From positions 62,001 through 126,000 of the forward strand of contig JARBJD010000110.1 in NCBI GenBank assembly GCA_033064195.1: a DNA stretch of 64,000 bases, given 5' to 3'. Source of the stretch: Blattamonas nauphoetae. Its lineage: Eukaryota; Preaxostyla; Oxymonadida. Of this stretch, positions 13,259-22,960 are shown piece after piece; the first letter of the stretch is position 1; the number at the start of each line of letters is the position of its first letter. The translations under genes were made by a program, and so were the position numbers. Below the pieces are notes generated by a model, which worked only from the letters and a program-made list of their open reading frames with translations, did not search any database and had not been told where the DNA came from.

Positions 13259-14359
13259 TCAAGACTTCACAATCGGGTCGCCCCAAACAGTGGTGGATGA
13301 AGTGATTCGTGAGACAGGCTCATTCTTGCCAAGTATCTCCGCACGGATCTCAGCCTCCGTCTGTCCAGGCTTTCCTATTGCTTCGATCGTGAACGGAAGA
13401 GATTCGAAGGGAGTATTCGGAAAGAAACGATCAGAAATAGGAAAATATTTCTCTTCGCTCACAAGCTTTATCGGGAGTGATGGTTTGAGGTATTTCCTAG
13501 CATGCCAGTTCTTCATATTTTCGTTGTTGAATGGTCCTTGAACCACCCCCTTTAAATCTATGTATTGCCAGCACAAACCTTCGATATCCGATTTAGGTAC
13601 TGTGGACTTCGCTGACACCTTCACTTTGCTGAGCAGGTTTGTTAATTGAGTGTTAAGTGCAGTGGGTTTGTGAGTTGTGGTCGGTTGATCTTGTCGGCCC
13701 GGTAACGTCACTTCTCCTGGAAGATTAGGGCGTTCTTGGAACATAATGGCTGGTTCTGTTGATATTAGGGGCTTATCGTGCGTTGGAGCTTCTTTTTCAA
13801 TTGGTTCTCTGGCTGCGCGAAAATCGACTGTTTGTGGTGGAGTGTTGTATTTCATCTGGACTCTTCTTCGATCTGCCCTATCAACTGGAAAGTCTCGTTC
13901 TTCCTGTGATCTTTGTTTGTGTTCTTCCCATTGTTTTGTGATTCGCTCCTGGCCCTTGTTAAACTTCTCCGTGTTGAAAAAGTCAACATACACGTCATTG
14001 TCAAGGTCCTCCTCGGCTGGCAGGTCCCAGAGATCATCTGGGGCTGTTTCAAGCATTTCCTTTTCGTATTCTTCATAAGAAACGTAGTTTTGGGGTCCAA
14101 CTTGTTGTGAAAACTTTCTTTCCCAATTTCGAGAGTCTCTGGCTGGATTAGCTTGAGAGCCATACAATGGTTCTAGAGGGGTCTCACTATACAAATATTT
14201 TGCTTCTGAAAGTTCTGAAATTGCAGTGAGGAATTCAGGGAGGGCCGGGCAGGACGATTTGAATAGAGAGAGGAGGGTGTCGATAGAATAGCTTGGTCCG
14301 GTTCGTTGAGAAAGATCTGGGTTTTTCGGAACATAAAGGATCGAAAGTCCACCAGACAT
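13259..14359 (-). CDS. GYF-domain protein
   Basis: A 366-residue protein without introns, starting MSGGLSILYVPKNPDLS. The C-terminal third holds a GYF domain: LCWQYIDLKGVVQGPF is followed by MKNWHARKYL, matching the W-x-Y-x-D..G..QGPF....M..W pattern. GYF domains bind proline-rich peptides and occur in splicing (CD2BP2/Lin1) and translation-repression (GIGYF) proteins. The position near the C-terminus, after a long acidic and polar region (EEDLDNDVYVDFF, with helical KQWEEHKQRSQEERDF), resembles the CD2BP2/Lin1 layout, a U5 snRNP factor; that link is inference. The end is VWGDPIVKS. The start is the only ATG consistent with the conserved N-terminal reading; longer readings upstream look non-coding. 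Confidence 0.8.
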   Translation of the reverse strand: MSGGLSILYVPKNPDLSQRTGPSYSIDTLLSLFKSSCPALPEFLTAISELSEAKYLYSETPLEPLYGSQANPARDSRNWERKFSQQVGPQNYVSYEEYEKEMLETAPDDLWDLPAEEDLDNDVYVDFFNTEKFNKGQERITKQWEEHKQRSQEERDFPVDRADRRRVQMKYNTPPQTVDFRAAREPIEKEAPTHDKPLISTEPAIMFQERPNLPGEVTLPGRQDQPTTTHKPTALNTQLTNLLSKVKVSAKSTVPKSDIEGLCWQYIDLKGVVQGPFNNENMKNWHARKYLKPSLPIKLVSEEKYFPISDRFFPNTPFESLPFTIEAIGKPGQTEAEIRAEILGKNEPVSRITSSTTVWGDPIVKS

Positions 14360-14396
14360 TGACGATATAGATGAGTAACACGAAACGAAAAAAAGG

Positions 14397-15500
14397 TCAG
14401 ATCCAACCCTCAAGAAGAAGTGAGTCATGAAAAGCAAGGTGGATAAGCATTTGAGAGGATGGTAATCCACTCTGGTGCGAGAACTGAGTCGTTTCAGTGA
14501 AGAAAACTGGTTGTGTCTCTTCATCTTGTGACAGTTTCAATGTTCGCTTTCCTTCTTGTCTATCTGCCTCCAACACCACTCGCTGACCCTTTTTTCCTCC
14601 CAAACATGCTGATCCTTGGTGAATGACTTTTCTGTTCTGGATGGCATATCGATATTTCTGATGCGAGTGCCATCCTGCTCCTCCTTTCAGCGGCGAATAA
14701 TTGTTTGTGAGTGCCTTGTTGCTCAGATTGGACGAATTCTGAGATTTGAAAGGCGCTTCCTCAAACAGAGGCCAGTGAAGAATAATCCCCAACGCCCACA
14801 CATCCGATGAGCACGTCGCCTTTCCTGTCTCAGATTCCATTCATTCCAGCGACACACACAGTTGAGACATCACCGAACGCGTGCTGCTCACATCTTCCGA
14901 TTCCACTGCCCCCAAATCACCTGAACTCCAAAAAGAACAAATATCATAATAGTATGAAAGAAAAATGGAAGAGAGAAAATATGAGGAATATATGAAGAGA
15001 AAACCAAACACAGTTTGAAGTGTCCCCCAGCGAACAGAAGAACGTTCTCCATCTTCACATCTCCATGTGCAGTCGCCCCGCTTTCGTGGTTGAGCATCAC
15101 CAAAAGTGCTGACTTCATATCCACCGTCACTCAATAAACAATCTCAAATCAAAAGAAATACAAGCAGAACAATGATCAATCGATGAACAGCATCCAACCC
15201 AAATAAAAACAAAATCAGTCACAATCAACAAGAAAACAATGAATCAAAAACAAACTTCGCGTGGCACAAGGACTCCACGAGATATGTGATTCCTCACGAT
15301 CTCTGCAAGCGATTGTCCTCCCAGTTCCATCACAATCACTTTCATATTGTCAATCGATACAATTCTTTCAGTTCAACAATTCCTGGATGAGCGAACTTTC
15401 GAAGTCGATTAACTTCACGATCTATTCGTTTCCTAGTTTTCATGTCAAGCACGTAATCATCTTTCCCGCAACTCAGCTCAGGAAGACAGCAGAATGAACT
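14397..15500 (-). pseudogene. Broken protein kinase gene
   Basis: A eukaryotic protein kinase domain can be followed on the minus strand: an N-lobe helix with RIDREVNRLRKFAHPGIVEL, hinge VIVMELGGQSLAEIV, catalytic loop HGDVKMENVLL (HGD in place of HRD), KLCDLGAVES in place of DFG, and SSDVWALGIILHW. Two introns are clear, about 128 bp between PREV and VTVDMK, and one inside KLC/DLG. It appears broken: one base is out of phase between the alphaC region and the hinge (about 15350), a TGA sits in frame at 14841-14843 just where a conserved residue before MESE is expected, and I find no glycine-rich loop or VAIK lysine. A short intron could hide the TGA, but none has a convincing acceptor. This was a host kinase, now probably a relic. 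Confidence 0.65.
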
Positions 15501-15852
15501 CGGAAAAAAGCAAAAAAAAATATGGGTTGATCAAGCCACATTTAGACCATTCAGAAATGGAACCTTCTAGTGATCAGATTTTCACACATTAATTCTGATG
15601 TTACTTTAACTTTCACTTTTGAGTTCAAATTCATCTGAACAATTCAGCGGTTTGATTATCTCCTGAGATAAGGGTGATTTTTCCCGAGATATCGTAAAAC
15701 ATTAATAAATATGAGTGACATTTGTTTGCCTCATCGAGAATTCTGAGTTATATCTCGATAAACATGATTCATTTTGTCACACATTTGCGATTTGAATCAA
15801 AAAACTCATGAGAGTCTGCTGCTTGGGTGGATTTGAGTTGAAGAATTGATTC
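15501..15852. other. Intergenic, nothing recognised
   Basis: AT-rich sequence between the broken kinase and the foldback element. No open frame or RNA gene is seen. Confidence 0.6.
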
Positions 15853-18331
15853 GAAGTCTCCATTCGTTTTTCTTCTTAATTTTTGAGCTGTCAGGAAGAC
15901 GCATCAATTCATGAACTCGCCAACAATCGAGATTGTCTTCGAAACTGATTGATAGTAGTATCAATAACCCGGAACGTGGGGCTTGAAAAATCTATATTGG
16001 TCAAACTAAGAAAAATAAAAATTGGTTCCGTGCCAAAATGCCTGTACAATGCGGATCCAACCCGACCACAGGGATCCAACCCGACCACAAAAGACACTTT
16101 TTTCGACTCAAATCTCAATCCATCCCAGATTTCTCCGAACCCACAATTGAGTGAATCCAACCCATTTGGAGATTGGATTCCTCCCTCCCCCATGAATCAT
16201 CGAGGGAGAAATCGAACTTCCAAAATAGGATTCCAGGCCTGGGGCGCCTATTTCGGAATCAGGGTATCGACCCTTTTTTGGCTCCAAAATAGGAGGTTCT
16301 TAACATTTAAGCTTAGGGAATCCAAACTTCAGAACCACTTTTCTCCACGCCTGTTCAAGATTTTTCTTTTTCGTTTCATTTCTGGTGGTTTGGGATGGTT
16401 TTCTCTCGAAATGATAATTTTTTGAAAAATGAAAAATCTTCAAGGGACCTGGATGGTAATTTAGGGTCAAATACTGATTTGCCTGTATTACAAACTTATG
16501 ATCTTGAAAACTTGTTTTGATCATATCTCCACAACCACACATAGTTCCGACATGAAGTTTTCACCAAAATGGATTATTCGTTGAGAATTGGTTTTTTCTA
16601 AAAATTTTCATCAATTTCACCAGTCCCGTTCTTGAATGTTCGTTAAAATTGAGTTATAGTGCTGTCACCAAACCGCCGGTTTTCAATAAACCGCCTAAAA
16701 TCGAGATTTTTTCTGGGAAATGTAGTTTTGGTGAGAAAATAATCCTGAAAAAAATTTGGAGCTAAAGACCCATTATTGGGCTCTGTAGCCTCATACAGTA
16801 GGATACACACCTTTTTTTTCAACTTTTCGACGTCATATCTCCACAACCAGCCATCCGTTTTTCACCAAACAAATTGCATATTGTTCGTATCGATCTCGAC
16901 AAAAGATGCTCAAAAAAGTAACCATTTTTTTTTCTAAGAATTTTTTCTCGAGAAAATATGGGTTTTTTTGAATCTTTCCAGATACCCATAATTTTTTTTC
17001 GATTTTTTTTTCAAAATGTTCAAATCATCAAAAAAAGAATCTGGAAGAAAAATCAAGACAATTGATCCACTGGTTGTTGAGATATTGCAAAAATACACTT
17101 TTTGGATGTAGCCAAAATGACGATTATTGGGTATTCTCGGCGAATAATGGGTCTTTAGCTCCAAATTGTTTTCAGAATTATTTTCTCACCAAAACAACAT
17201 TTCTCAGAAAAAATCTCGATTTTAGGCGGTTTATTGAATTTCGGCGCGTTGGTGACAGCACAATTATGTTGAAAAATCATTGTTTGAATTCATTCGGACC
17301 TGTGATAACATCAACTGAAGTGAATTTGACGACAATTTCACGACACGACGCACAATTCGCTACGATCGACCAAACTGACGAAAAAACTGACAAAATTTTA
17401 CGCAACTGCCGCAAGGGGATGCACTCGTCTCCAAATTCTATAAAAATGGTGGAGACACCATCAGAATCGAATCCAAATGATCATTTTGGACAGATTCGTT
17501 CTCAGAGAGTGAGATGGAAATGGAGATTCTGAGAAAAACTCTAAAAAACTACAATACTCCAAAATATGAGGTCTTCGAAAATTCTCAAAATGTTCCGAAA
17601 AGAATATTTCTCAACAAAACATCCATATTGATAAAAGTTTCATGTCTGGCTGTGGAGATATGATCAAAACAAGTTTTCAAGATCATAAGTTTGTAATACA
17701 GGCAAATCAGTATTTGACCCTAAATTACCATCCAGGTCCCTTGAAGATTTTTCATTTTTCAAAAAATTATCATTTCGAGAGAAAACCATCCCAAACCACC
17801 AGAAATGAAACGAAAAAGAAAAATCTTGAACAGGCGTGGAGAAAAGTGGTTCTGAAGTTTGGATTCCCTAAGCTTAAATGTTAAGAACCTCCTATTTTGG
17901 AGCCAAAAAAGGGTCGATACCCTGATTCCGAAATAGGCGCCCCAGGCCTGGAATCCTATTTTGGAAGTTCGATTTCTCCCTCGATGATTCATGGGGGAGG
18001 GAGGAATCCAATCTCCAAATGGGTTGGATTCACTCAATTGTGGGTTCGGAGAAATCTGGGATGGATTGAGATTTGAGTCGAAAAAAGTGTCTTTTGTGGT
18101 CGGGTTGGATCCCTGTGGTCGGGTTGGATCCGCATTGTACAGGCATTTTGGCACGGAACCAATTTTTATTTTTCTTAGTTTGACCAATATAGATTTTTCA
18201 AGCCCCACGTTCCGGGTTATTGATACTACTATCAATCAGTTTCGAAGACAATCTCGATTGTTGGCGAGTTCATGAATTGATGCGTCTTCCTGACAGCTCA
18301 AAAATTAAGAAGAAAAACGAATGGAGACTTC
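15853..18331. mobile_element. 2.5 kb foldback (palindromic) element
   Basis: The outer 690 bp on each side (15853-16542 and 17642-18331) are inverted copies of each other. Paired positions add to 34184 with no indel, and a 158-codon open frame (15949-16425 plus, 17759-18235 minus) translates identically in both arms. The inner 1.1 kb (16543-17641) continues as a diverged palindrome: for example, the stretch around 16660-16790 is echoed inverted at 17140-17275. Each arm holds a 19 bp tandem pair starting GGATCCAACCCGACCACA. The open frame has no resemblance to a transposase and is probably a by-product of the repeat. There is no clear target-site duplication. It looks like a non-autonomous foldback-type DNA element; a large hairpin-forming satellite or a recent inverted duplication is the alternative. 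Confidence 0.75.
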
Positions 18332-18660
18332 AAATTCTTTCACTTCGACTTTGAATTCTTTTATTGGGCTTTGCTAAATGTACGACTAAATTGCTAAATG
18401 TACGAACAGGGGTTGACGGTTCAATCCCCCTCTTGAATATTTTTTTATTTTCTTTTACTTCAAAAACTATTGCTTTCATCTTCAAGAACTGTTTGTTAAG
18501 ATAAAAGTCAATGAAGAAGGGTGTGTGAGAGGATCAAAATATCTGGCCCAATATTTGTATCAGGTCGAAAACACCTGATAAAACAGAAGAGATTGTTCTG
18601 GAAAGAAGAAGTAATCTCACACATATTGTGCGTTTTCACTGGTTTTTTAACTTTGTTTCT
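18332..18660. other. Intergenic with a short tandem repeat
   Basis: No gene is seen. At about 18373-18411 a 20 bp unit containing TTGCTAAATGTACGA occurs twice in tandem. A GGTTCAATCCC string follows and resembles a tRNA B box, but no tRNA fold could be built around it. Confidence 0.5.
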
Positions 18661-18666
18661 CTCTAG

Positions 18667-19812
18667 AGTTCCTAAGGATCCTTATCACACACGAAGTCGA
18701 ATCATGTCAAAACAAACTAAAAGATGGAACAATCAATCGTCAGCTAATCTCGATTTTGTCGAACTGTTCCTTCGTTGTTGTTTTTAGATCTATCTTAACC
18801 TGAATATGAGGTCAAACATCGGGAGATGGTATGTTCACGATTCTGTTCTCATCCTCCCACACCTTCATTCAACCGTCCCGAATCCGACCATCCTCTCCGC
18901 TCTCTGCAGCTCTTCTCAAACAGCCCTCTGTCCGACCTCCGCCACAGTCCTCTCAAACACAGCATCGAAGAACCCACTCACAAACTAGATCGACACCGTT
19001 CCAACGTGATTCCCACCAGCCCCCCAACTCGACCCGCAGCTCGACACTTTCCGCATCCACAACCACTCCTCGCGACAGACACCACAACGCCATCTGAGTC
19101 TGCCGTATTCGCCTTCGTCGCTCACAATCTCTTCACTCTCTCAACAGGCGACTCCAGACCTGCGCAACATCCTCACACCACGTGCGAAGGCCGACACTTC
19201 AACCACCTCCTCCTCCCCATCATCCAACTCAGTCACACTCGAAACTCTTCTTTCACACTTCTTCTCAATCCAGACAAGGAACACAACGTGTCTGAACGAC
19301 AACCAAGCAGTCACTCCTCGCCATCTCAAGTCCTCACCCTCCCCTCGCTTCTTCGTTGCCATATCCAATAGTCTCACTCGCTCCCTCCCCACACACACAT
19401 CTGTCACTCCTCGAACCACTCACACTTCAATCTCCCCACACTCCAAAGATTCTTCGTCTGTGACTGTGTCTTTCCTATCGTCCTCTCTTTCCCTCCGTTC
19501 ATCACCTGCACAAGAGATGTGGCAGCAATGTGGGCGGAGTGTCTTCAGCGTGCGAAAATGGAGACAGTGCTTGGAGAGAGGGAAGGGCTGTTTGATCAGT
19601 CGCAGCATGGTCTGTTCTTCTTTTCGTCATGTCTTGTTTTCGTTCAGATCGCGTGGAGAACATCACAGGAGTCGCCAACAATCACTTCTCGTCTCGCTTT
19701 CTCTTCGATTTGGGGGCAGTGGTGTGTCAGCTGGAGGACACAACTGTGGATGAGGTGCGATTGTGTTCATCTCTCCTTTTTCATCTTTTCCTCTCTTCTT
19801 CTCAAGTAAACC
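18667..19812 (+). CDS. Ser/Thr/Pro-rich protein, exons unresolved
   Basis: Several open pieces on the plus strand look coding but cannot be joined with certainty. A first exon after an acceptor at 18666 contains MSKQTKRWNNQSSANLDFVE. A long Ser/Thr/Pro-rich region follows to about 19465. An intron of about 47 bp then joins in phase to DVAAMWAECLQRAKMETVLG. A further intron with a pyrimidine-rich end (acceptor before 19651) leads to ENITGVANNHFSSRFLFDLG. If the next donor at 19755 is used with the acceptor at 19806, the protein stops at once after TTVDE. The product is unknown; the C-terminal piece looks helical and conserved in style, and the rest disordered. Confidence 0.4.
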
Positions 19813-20911
19813 ACATTCATCCGTTTGGACATCGACGCCTCCCATCTTACCCACGTTCCATCATCTGACCCAACCCCTCCCACAACTCTCGTCCCCTTTC
19901 TCTTTCGCTGTCCAGCAATTGTGAGGTCGTTCCAATTTCCGATCCAAATCCTGTTCCATTCTTGAAAAGGGTGTTATCATCCATCCCGAACCCGACCGTT
20001 CCAACGTGTCTCCCGCAAGTCACAACTCCGCCAAAGGCTCAGCCACAATCACCCAGAGACGGGCATGGATTGATCTTGTCGTCACCTCCTCCTTCGAGAG
20101 CACTCTTTCTACCACCCTGCATGCCACCGTAGCCCTTCCTAGCCGCACAAACAGCTCAACTCTGTGCCGTCCCGGATCCGAGAGGTCTTGCTGTGCTGCT
20201 TTGTGGAGCATGCGACCCTAATCAGTCGAAGCTGGAGTGAGGCTCGAAGAGGGATCTCACCGAACAGCAGAACGATACCAACAACAGAGGAACTCCCTCA
20301 TCGTGAAGAGTGGCGATGTATGGATCATGTCAGACAAGTGTGGTGTTGGGAGGAAACCAGCGGGTGAGAAAAGTTCTAAATGTGCACGAAGAACACGAAG
20401 ATGCGGTAACGACGAAAGTGCTTCTTTTGTGATTGGAACGCATCGAGATGTGAGTGTTGGGGTGATCAGTTGTGTCGGAGGAGAGAGAGAGTGGTGGTGG
20501 GAGCGACAACGATGTGAGTGGAGTGCGTAGCTGTGCGCATTTGGGACCAGTGGGGTGCGTTCTGGACTGGTGCATGGACGACGTGTAGTGCGAGTGTTGA
20601 GATGCTGAAGTGGGTGACATCGGAAGGCGAGCCATTCTGAGATGAGAATGTCCATTGCGAGAGCATGTTCCGAGCGACTGTCCCGACCAGCCAAGATCGG
20701 GCGATGTTCGAGCGAGACGAAGAGAGTGTCGATGGAAAAGGTGTCAGATTGGAGTGACGAGGAGTGAGGAGCTCTCACCGCGGAGAGATGCTCGATCATG
20801 ATTGGCGACGGAGAGGAGTTGCAGTGAGGAGTCATCATTTCTCTCCTCCCACATTCGAACCATCTTCACTCCCACAAACAACACCCCTCCTATCTCCACA
20901 TCCTCATCCAG
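19813..20911. other. GC-richer region, coding strand unresolved
   Basis: Open frames overlap on both strands: 20006-20221 plus, 20257-20838 minus (193 codons) and 20237-20530 plus. Base composition looks like that of coding sequence, not intergenic DNA. The minus frame contains SIDTLFVSLEHRPILAGRD, the plus frame around 20600-20830 contains KIGRCSSETKRVSMEKVSDW; both are plausible and neither has a family match that I recognise. It may be the 5' part of the gene ending at 21199, or a relic of the kinase and pectin-lyase-like genes nearby. Confidence 0.35.
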
Positions 20912-21199
20912 TTTAATTTATCTCACTTCTCCGCTTCCACAAAATCACTCACACTCACATCTGAAGACGAGGCAGCGACCAACGACAAGAAAGAGCGAGA
21001 AATCTTGAATGGTGTCGAAGAGAATGCAGGACAAGATAACACAAAGAACGAAGGAGAAAGTGTGATGAAATTGAGAAATACACTATCTGTGAGTGATATG
21101 GAAAGAATCCAGATCTCTGCATGTCTTAGTTCCCCCATGGACTGCGATCACGATCGAGATCCTGTGAATGTTGATCCTGAGGAACTCCTTAGAGATTAA
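20912..21199 (+). CDS. Terminal exon of unrecognised acidic protein
   Basis: An open frame follows a good acceptor (CATCCAG at 20905-20911) and ends at the TAA before 21200. It reads SEDEAATNDKKEREILNG, then LSVSDMERIQISACL and a last acidic stretch NVDPEELLRD. The style is that of a soluble, partly helical protein. Upstream exons are not resolved and probably lie in 20230-20840. I recognise no family. Confidence 0.4.
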   Translation, partial: FNLSHFSASTKSLTLTSEDEAATNDKKEREILNGVEENAGQDNTKNEGESVMKLRNTLSVSDMERIQISACLSSPMDCDHDRDPVNVDPEELLRD

Positions 21200-21475
21200 A
21201 ATGTGAGAAAGAAATAGAAAAGACACAATAAGTCAGGGATTCTTTTCTTAACTGAGTGATCTCCCCTCCGTAATTTGGTTGAACGACAAAGAATGGGATA
21301 ATGGGCAAGATCTTTCATTTCTCATGAACACGTCACGTTTTTGACTTATCCCTTCAAAAAACAGTTACCAACGATGAAAGCAAGAGTTTTTGAAAAAAAG
21401 TGGAAAACACAAAAATATTCATGAAGGGATTTGAACCTTCAATTCGACTTTGAACAATTCAGACTGTACAGGTAG

Positions 21476-21777
21476 ACTTGTTCTGAAATGAAGAAGAATA
21501 GTTCAGAAATGAAAACAAGTCTGGAATCTCAATGCAACCACTGAGAAAAGGTTATCGGATGTACTGACGTTGCTCCACCATTCCACTAAATACAAAATCC
21601 ACGAACAGATCAGGATGAAGTATCAGAAAGGAAAATGTCAAAGAGAAAAGAATGAGAGAAAAGTACTCATCAGGTTCATCCATACACAGCTGGGTTTCTG
21701 GTAAAATAGCCATTGTTTGTCCATTTTTATGCAATCATTTTCATTTCTGAACAATTCCTCTTCATTTCAGAACAAGT
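21476..21777. mobile_element. MITE-like element with 40 bp inverted ends
   Basis: The 40 bp at 21476-21515 (beginning ACTTGTTCTGAAATGAAG) are repeated inverted at 21738-21777 with two mismatches. The element is 302 bp, AT-rich inside and has no transposase, which fits a miniature inverted-repeat element. No clear target-site duplication is visible. A chance inverted repeat of this length and identity is unlikely. Confidence 0.6.
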
Positions 21778-22960
21778 TTAGCTGGATTGAGACTGTAATC
21801 TTTTTCGATTTATTTGAGGAGCACAATCTGAGAGTGCCTCACATCGCTGGATAGTGCAGGTACACACAATTTTAAAACCTTTTGAAAATCATTTTTCCAT
21901 ATCCAACTTCACTATTCCCCGCTTCGCTGGTCACTCTTGTCTCCTCGCGAGGCACTCTGTTTGCGTTTGAGTTCACGCTTCTGTTGCAGCTGGGTTGGCC
22001 GCACTTCAAGGACGAAATACTTCTTGTTAAACATCGGGTCACCCATTCTCAATTGCTTGCACACCGTGCTCACGTCTCATCTCACTTTTCCATCTCATCA
22101 TTTCAAGTTTTCGACTGTACTCAACATTTCTGGGTCGATTAAAGAGAAGACCTGAGATCAAAGGTTCGATTCCTTCTTCAGCAATTTTTTTATTTTCATT
22201 GTTGTGAAAAAAGATTCCTTTTATCGTCTGTCACTGCATGTTGAAGTGAAAAGTCAAAGAGGTGATGTATTCAGGAGAAATGAATGATCGTGCCCATGAT
22301 CAACTTCTTGATCTGACTCTCCTGTAATGGAGAGTAGATAACTCAATTAAGAGGTGAATCTCTCACTTATCGTATCTTTTTCTCTCGTTCTTGAAATTTC
22401 ATCTCCTTAGTTTTACTCCTGCTATTGTTATTCAATTTCACGATCATGCTCTCAATTCTTCATGAAGTAGATGCAGCTAAACAATTAACCTGTTACCCTC
22501 TCACTTATGATTTCTTTATTTTCTTTTTTCTCAATTATCTCTCCTGCAAATAAGCTGGTAGTCGAATGCCTGTCTGGCCAAAAAACTCTGAGAATGGAAG
22601 CACGATCGTCCATCACTCAGTCATCAACAACTACCAGTCACGCGAGACAATCACACTCATCGACGTCCAGACAGGAATCAGAGTGGAACAGGGCCCGACG
22701 AGAACGTGTGACACTGACGGTTCGACGAACGTATAGCCAATTACGCTGCCAACGACAACAGATCCACAAACTAGTTCCACTTATGTCCTTTCACAAGTTT
22801 CCATCAGGAGACATCATTTCAATTAATTTCTGATTCATGAATATCTCATTGTCTCTCGGAGCCACAATCACCCACATCAGATCTGAAAAAACGTTCCACA
22901 CTCCGGCTTGACCGTTTATTCTGAAGCCATGGAATAGCAACATAACTTGGAGTTAGCGAG
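21778..22960. other. Gene-poor stretch with decayed coding pieces
   Basis: No intact gene is seen. Short pieces such as 22507-22833 (plus) look like out-of-frame remains of a Ser/Thr-rich protein and may belong to the broken gene that follows. A GGTTCGATTCC string near 22162 resembles a tRNA B box but lacks a matching acceptor stem. Confidence 0.4.

Noticed and set aside
15949-16425. 158-codon ORF in the foldback arms as a gene
   Set aside because: It is identical in both arms because the DNA is identical; no known domain, and low-complexity reading such as repeated NP-type segments.
18395-18425. tRNA-like B box GGTTCAATCCC
   Set aside because: The flanks do not form T, anticodon or acceptor stems.
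20257-20838. 193-codon minus ORF as a firm gene
   Set aside because: It is rich in His/Ser/Pro in a way typical of antisense reading, and plus-strand frames in the same region look equally coding.
21421-21480. tRNA-like T arm on the minus strand near 21430
   Set aside because: The loop would be eight bases, and no D arm or acceptor pairing is present.
22150-22185. tRNA-like GGTTCGATTCC with a short stem
   Set aside because: One stem pair mismatches and no matching acceptor 5' strand was found upstream.
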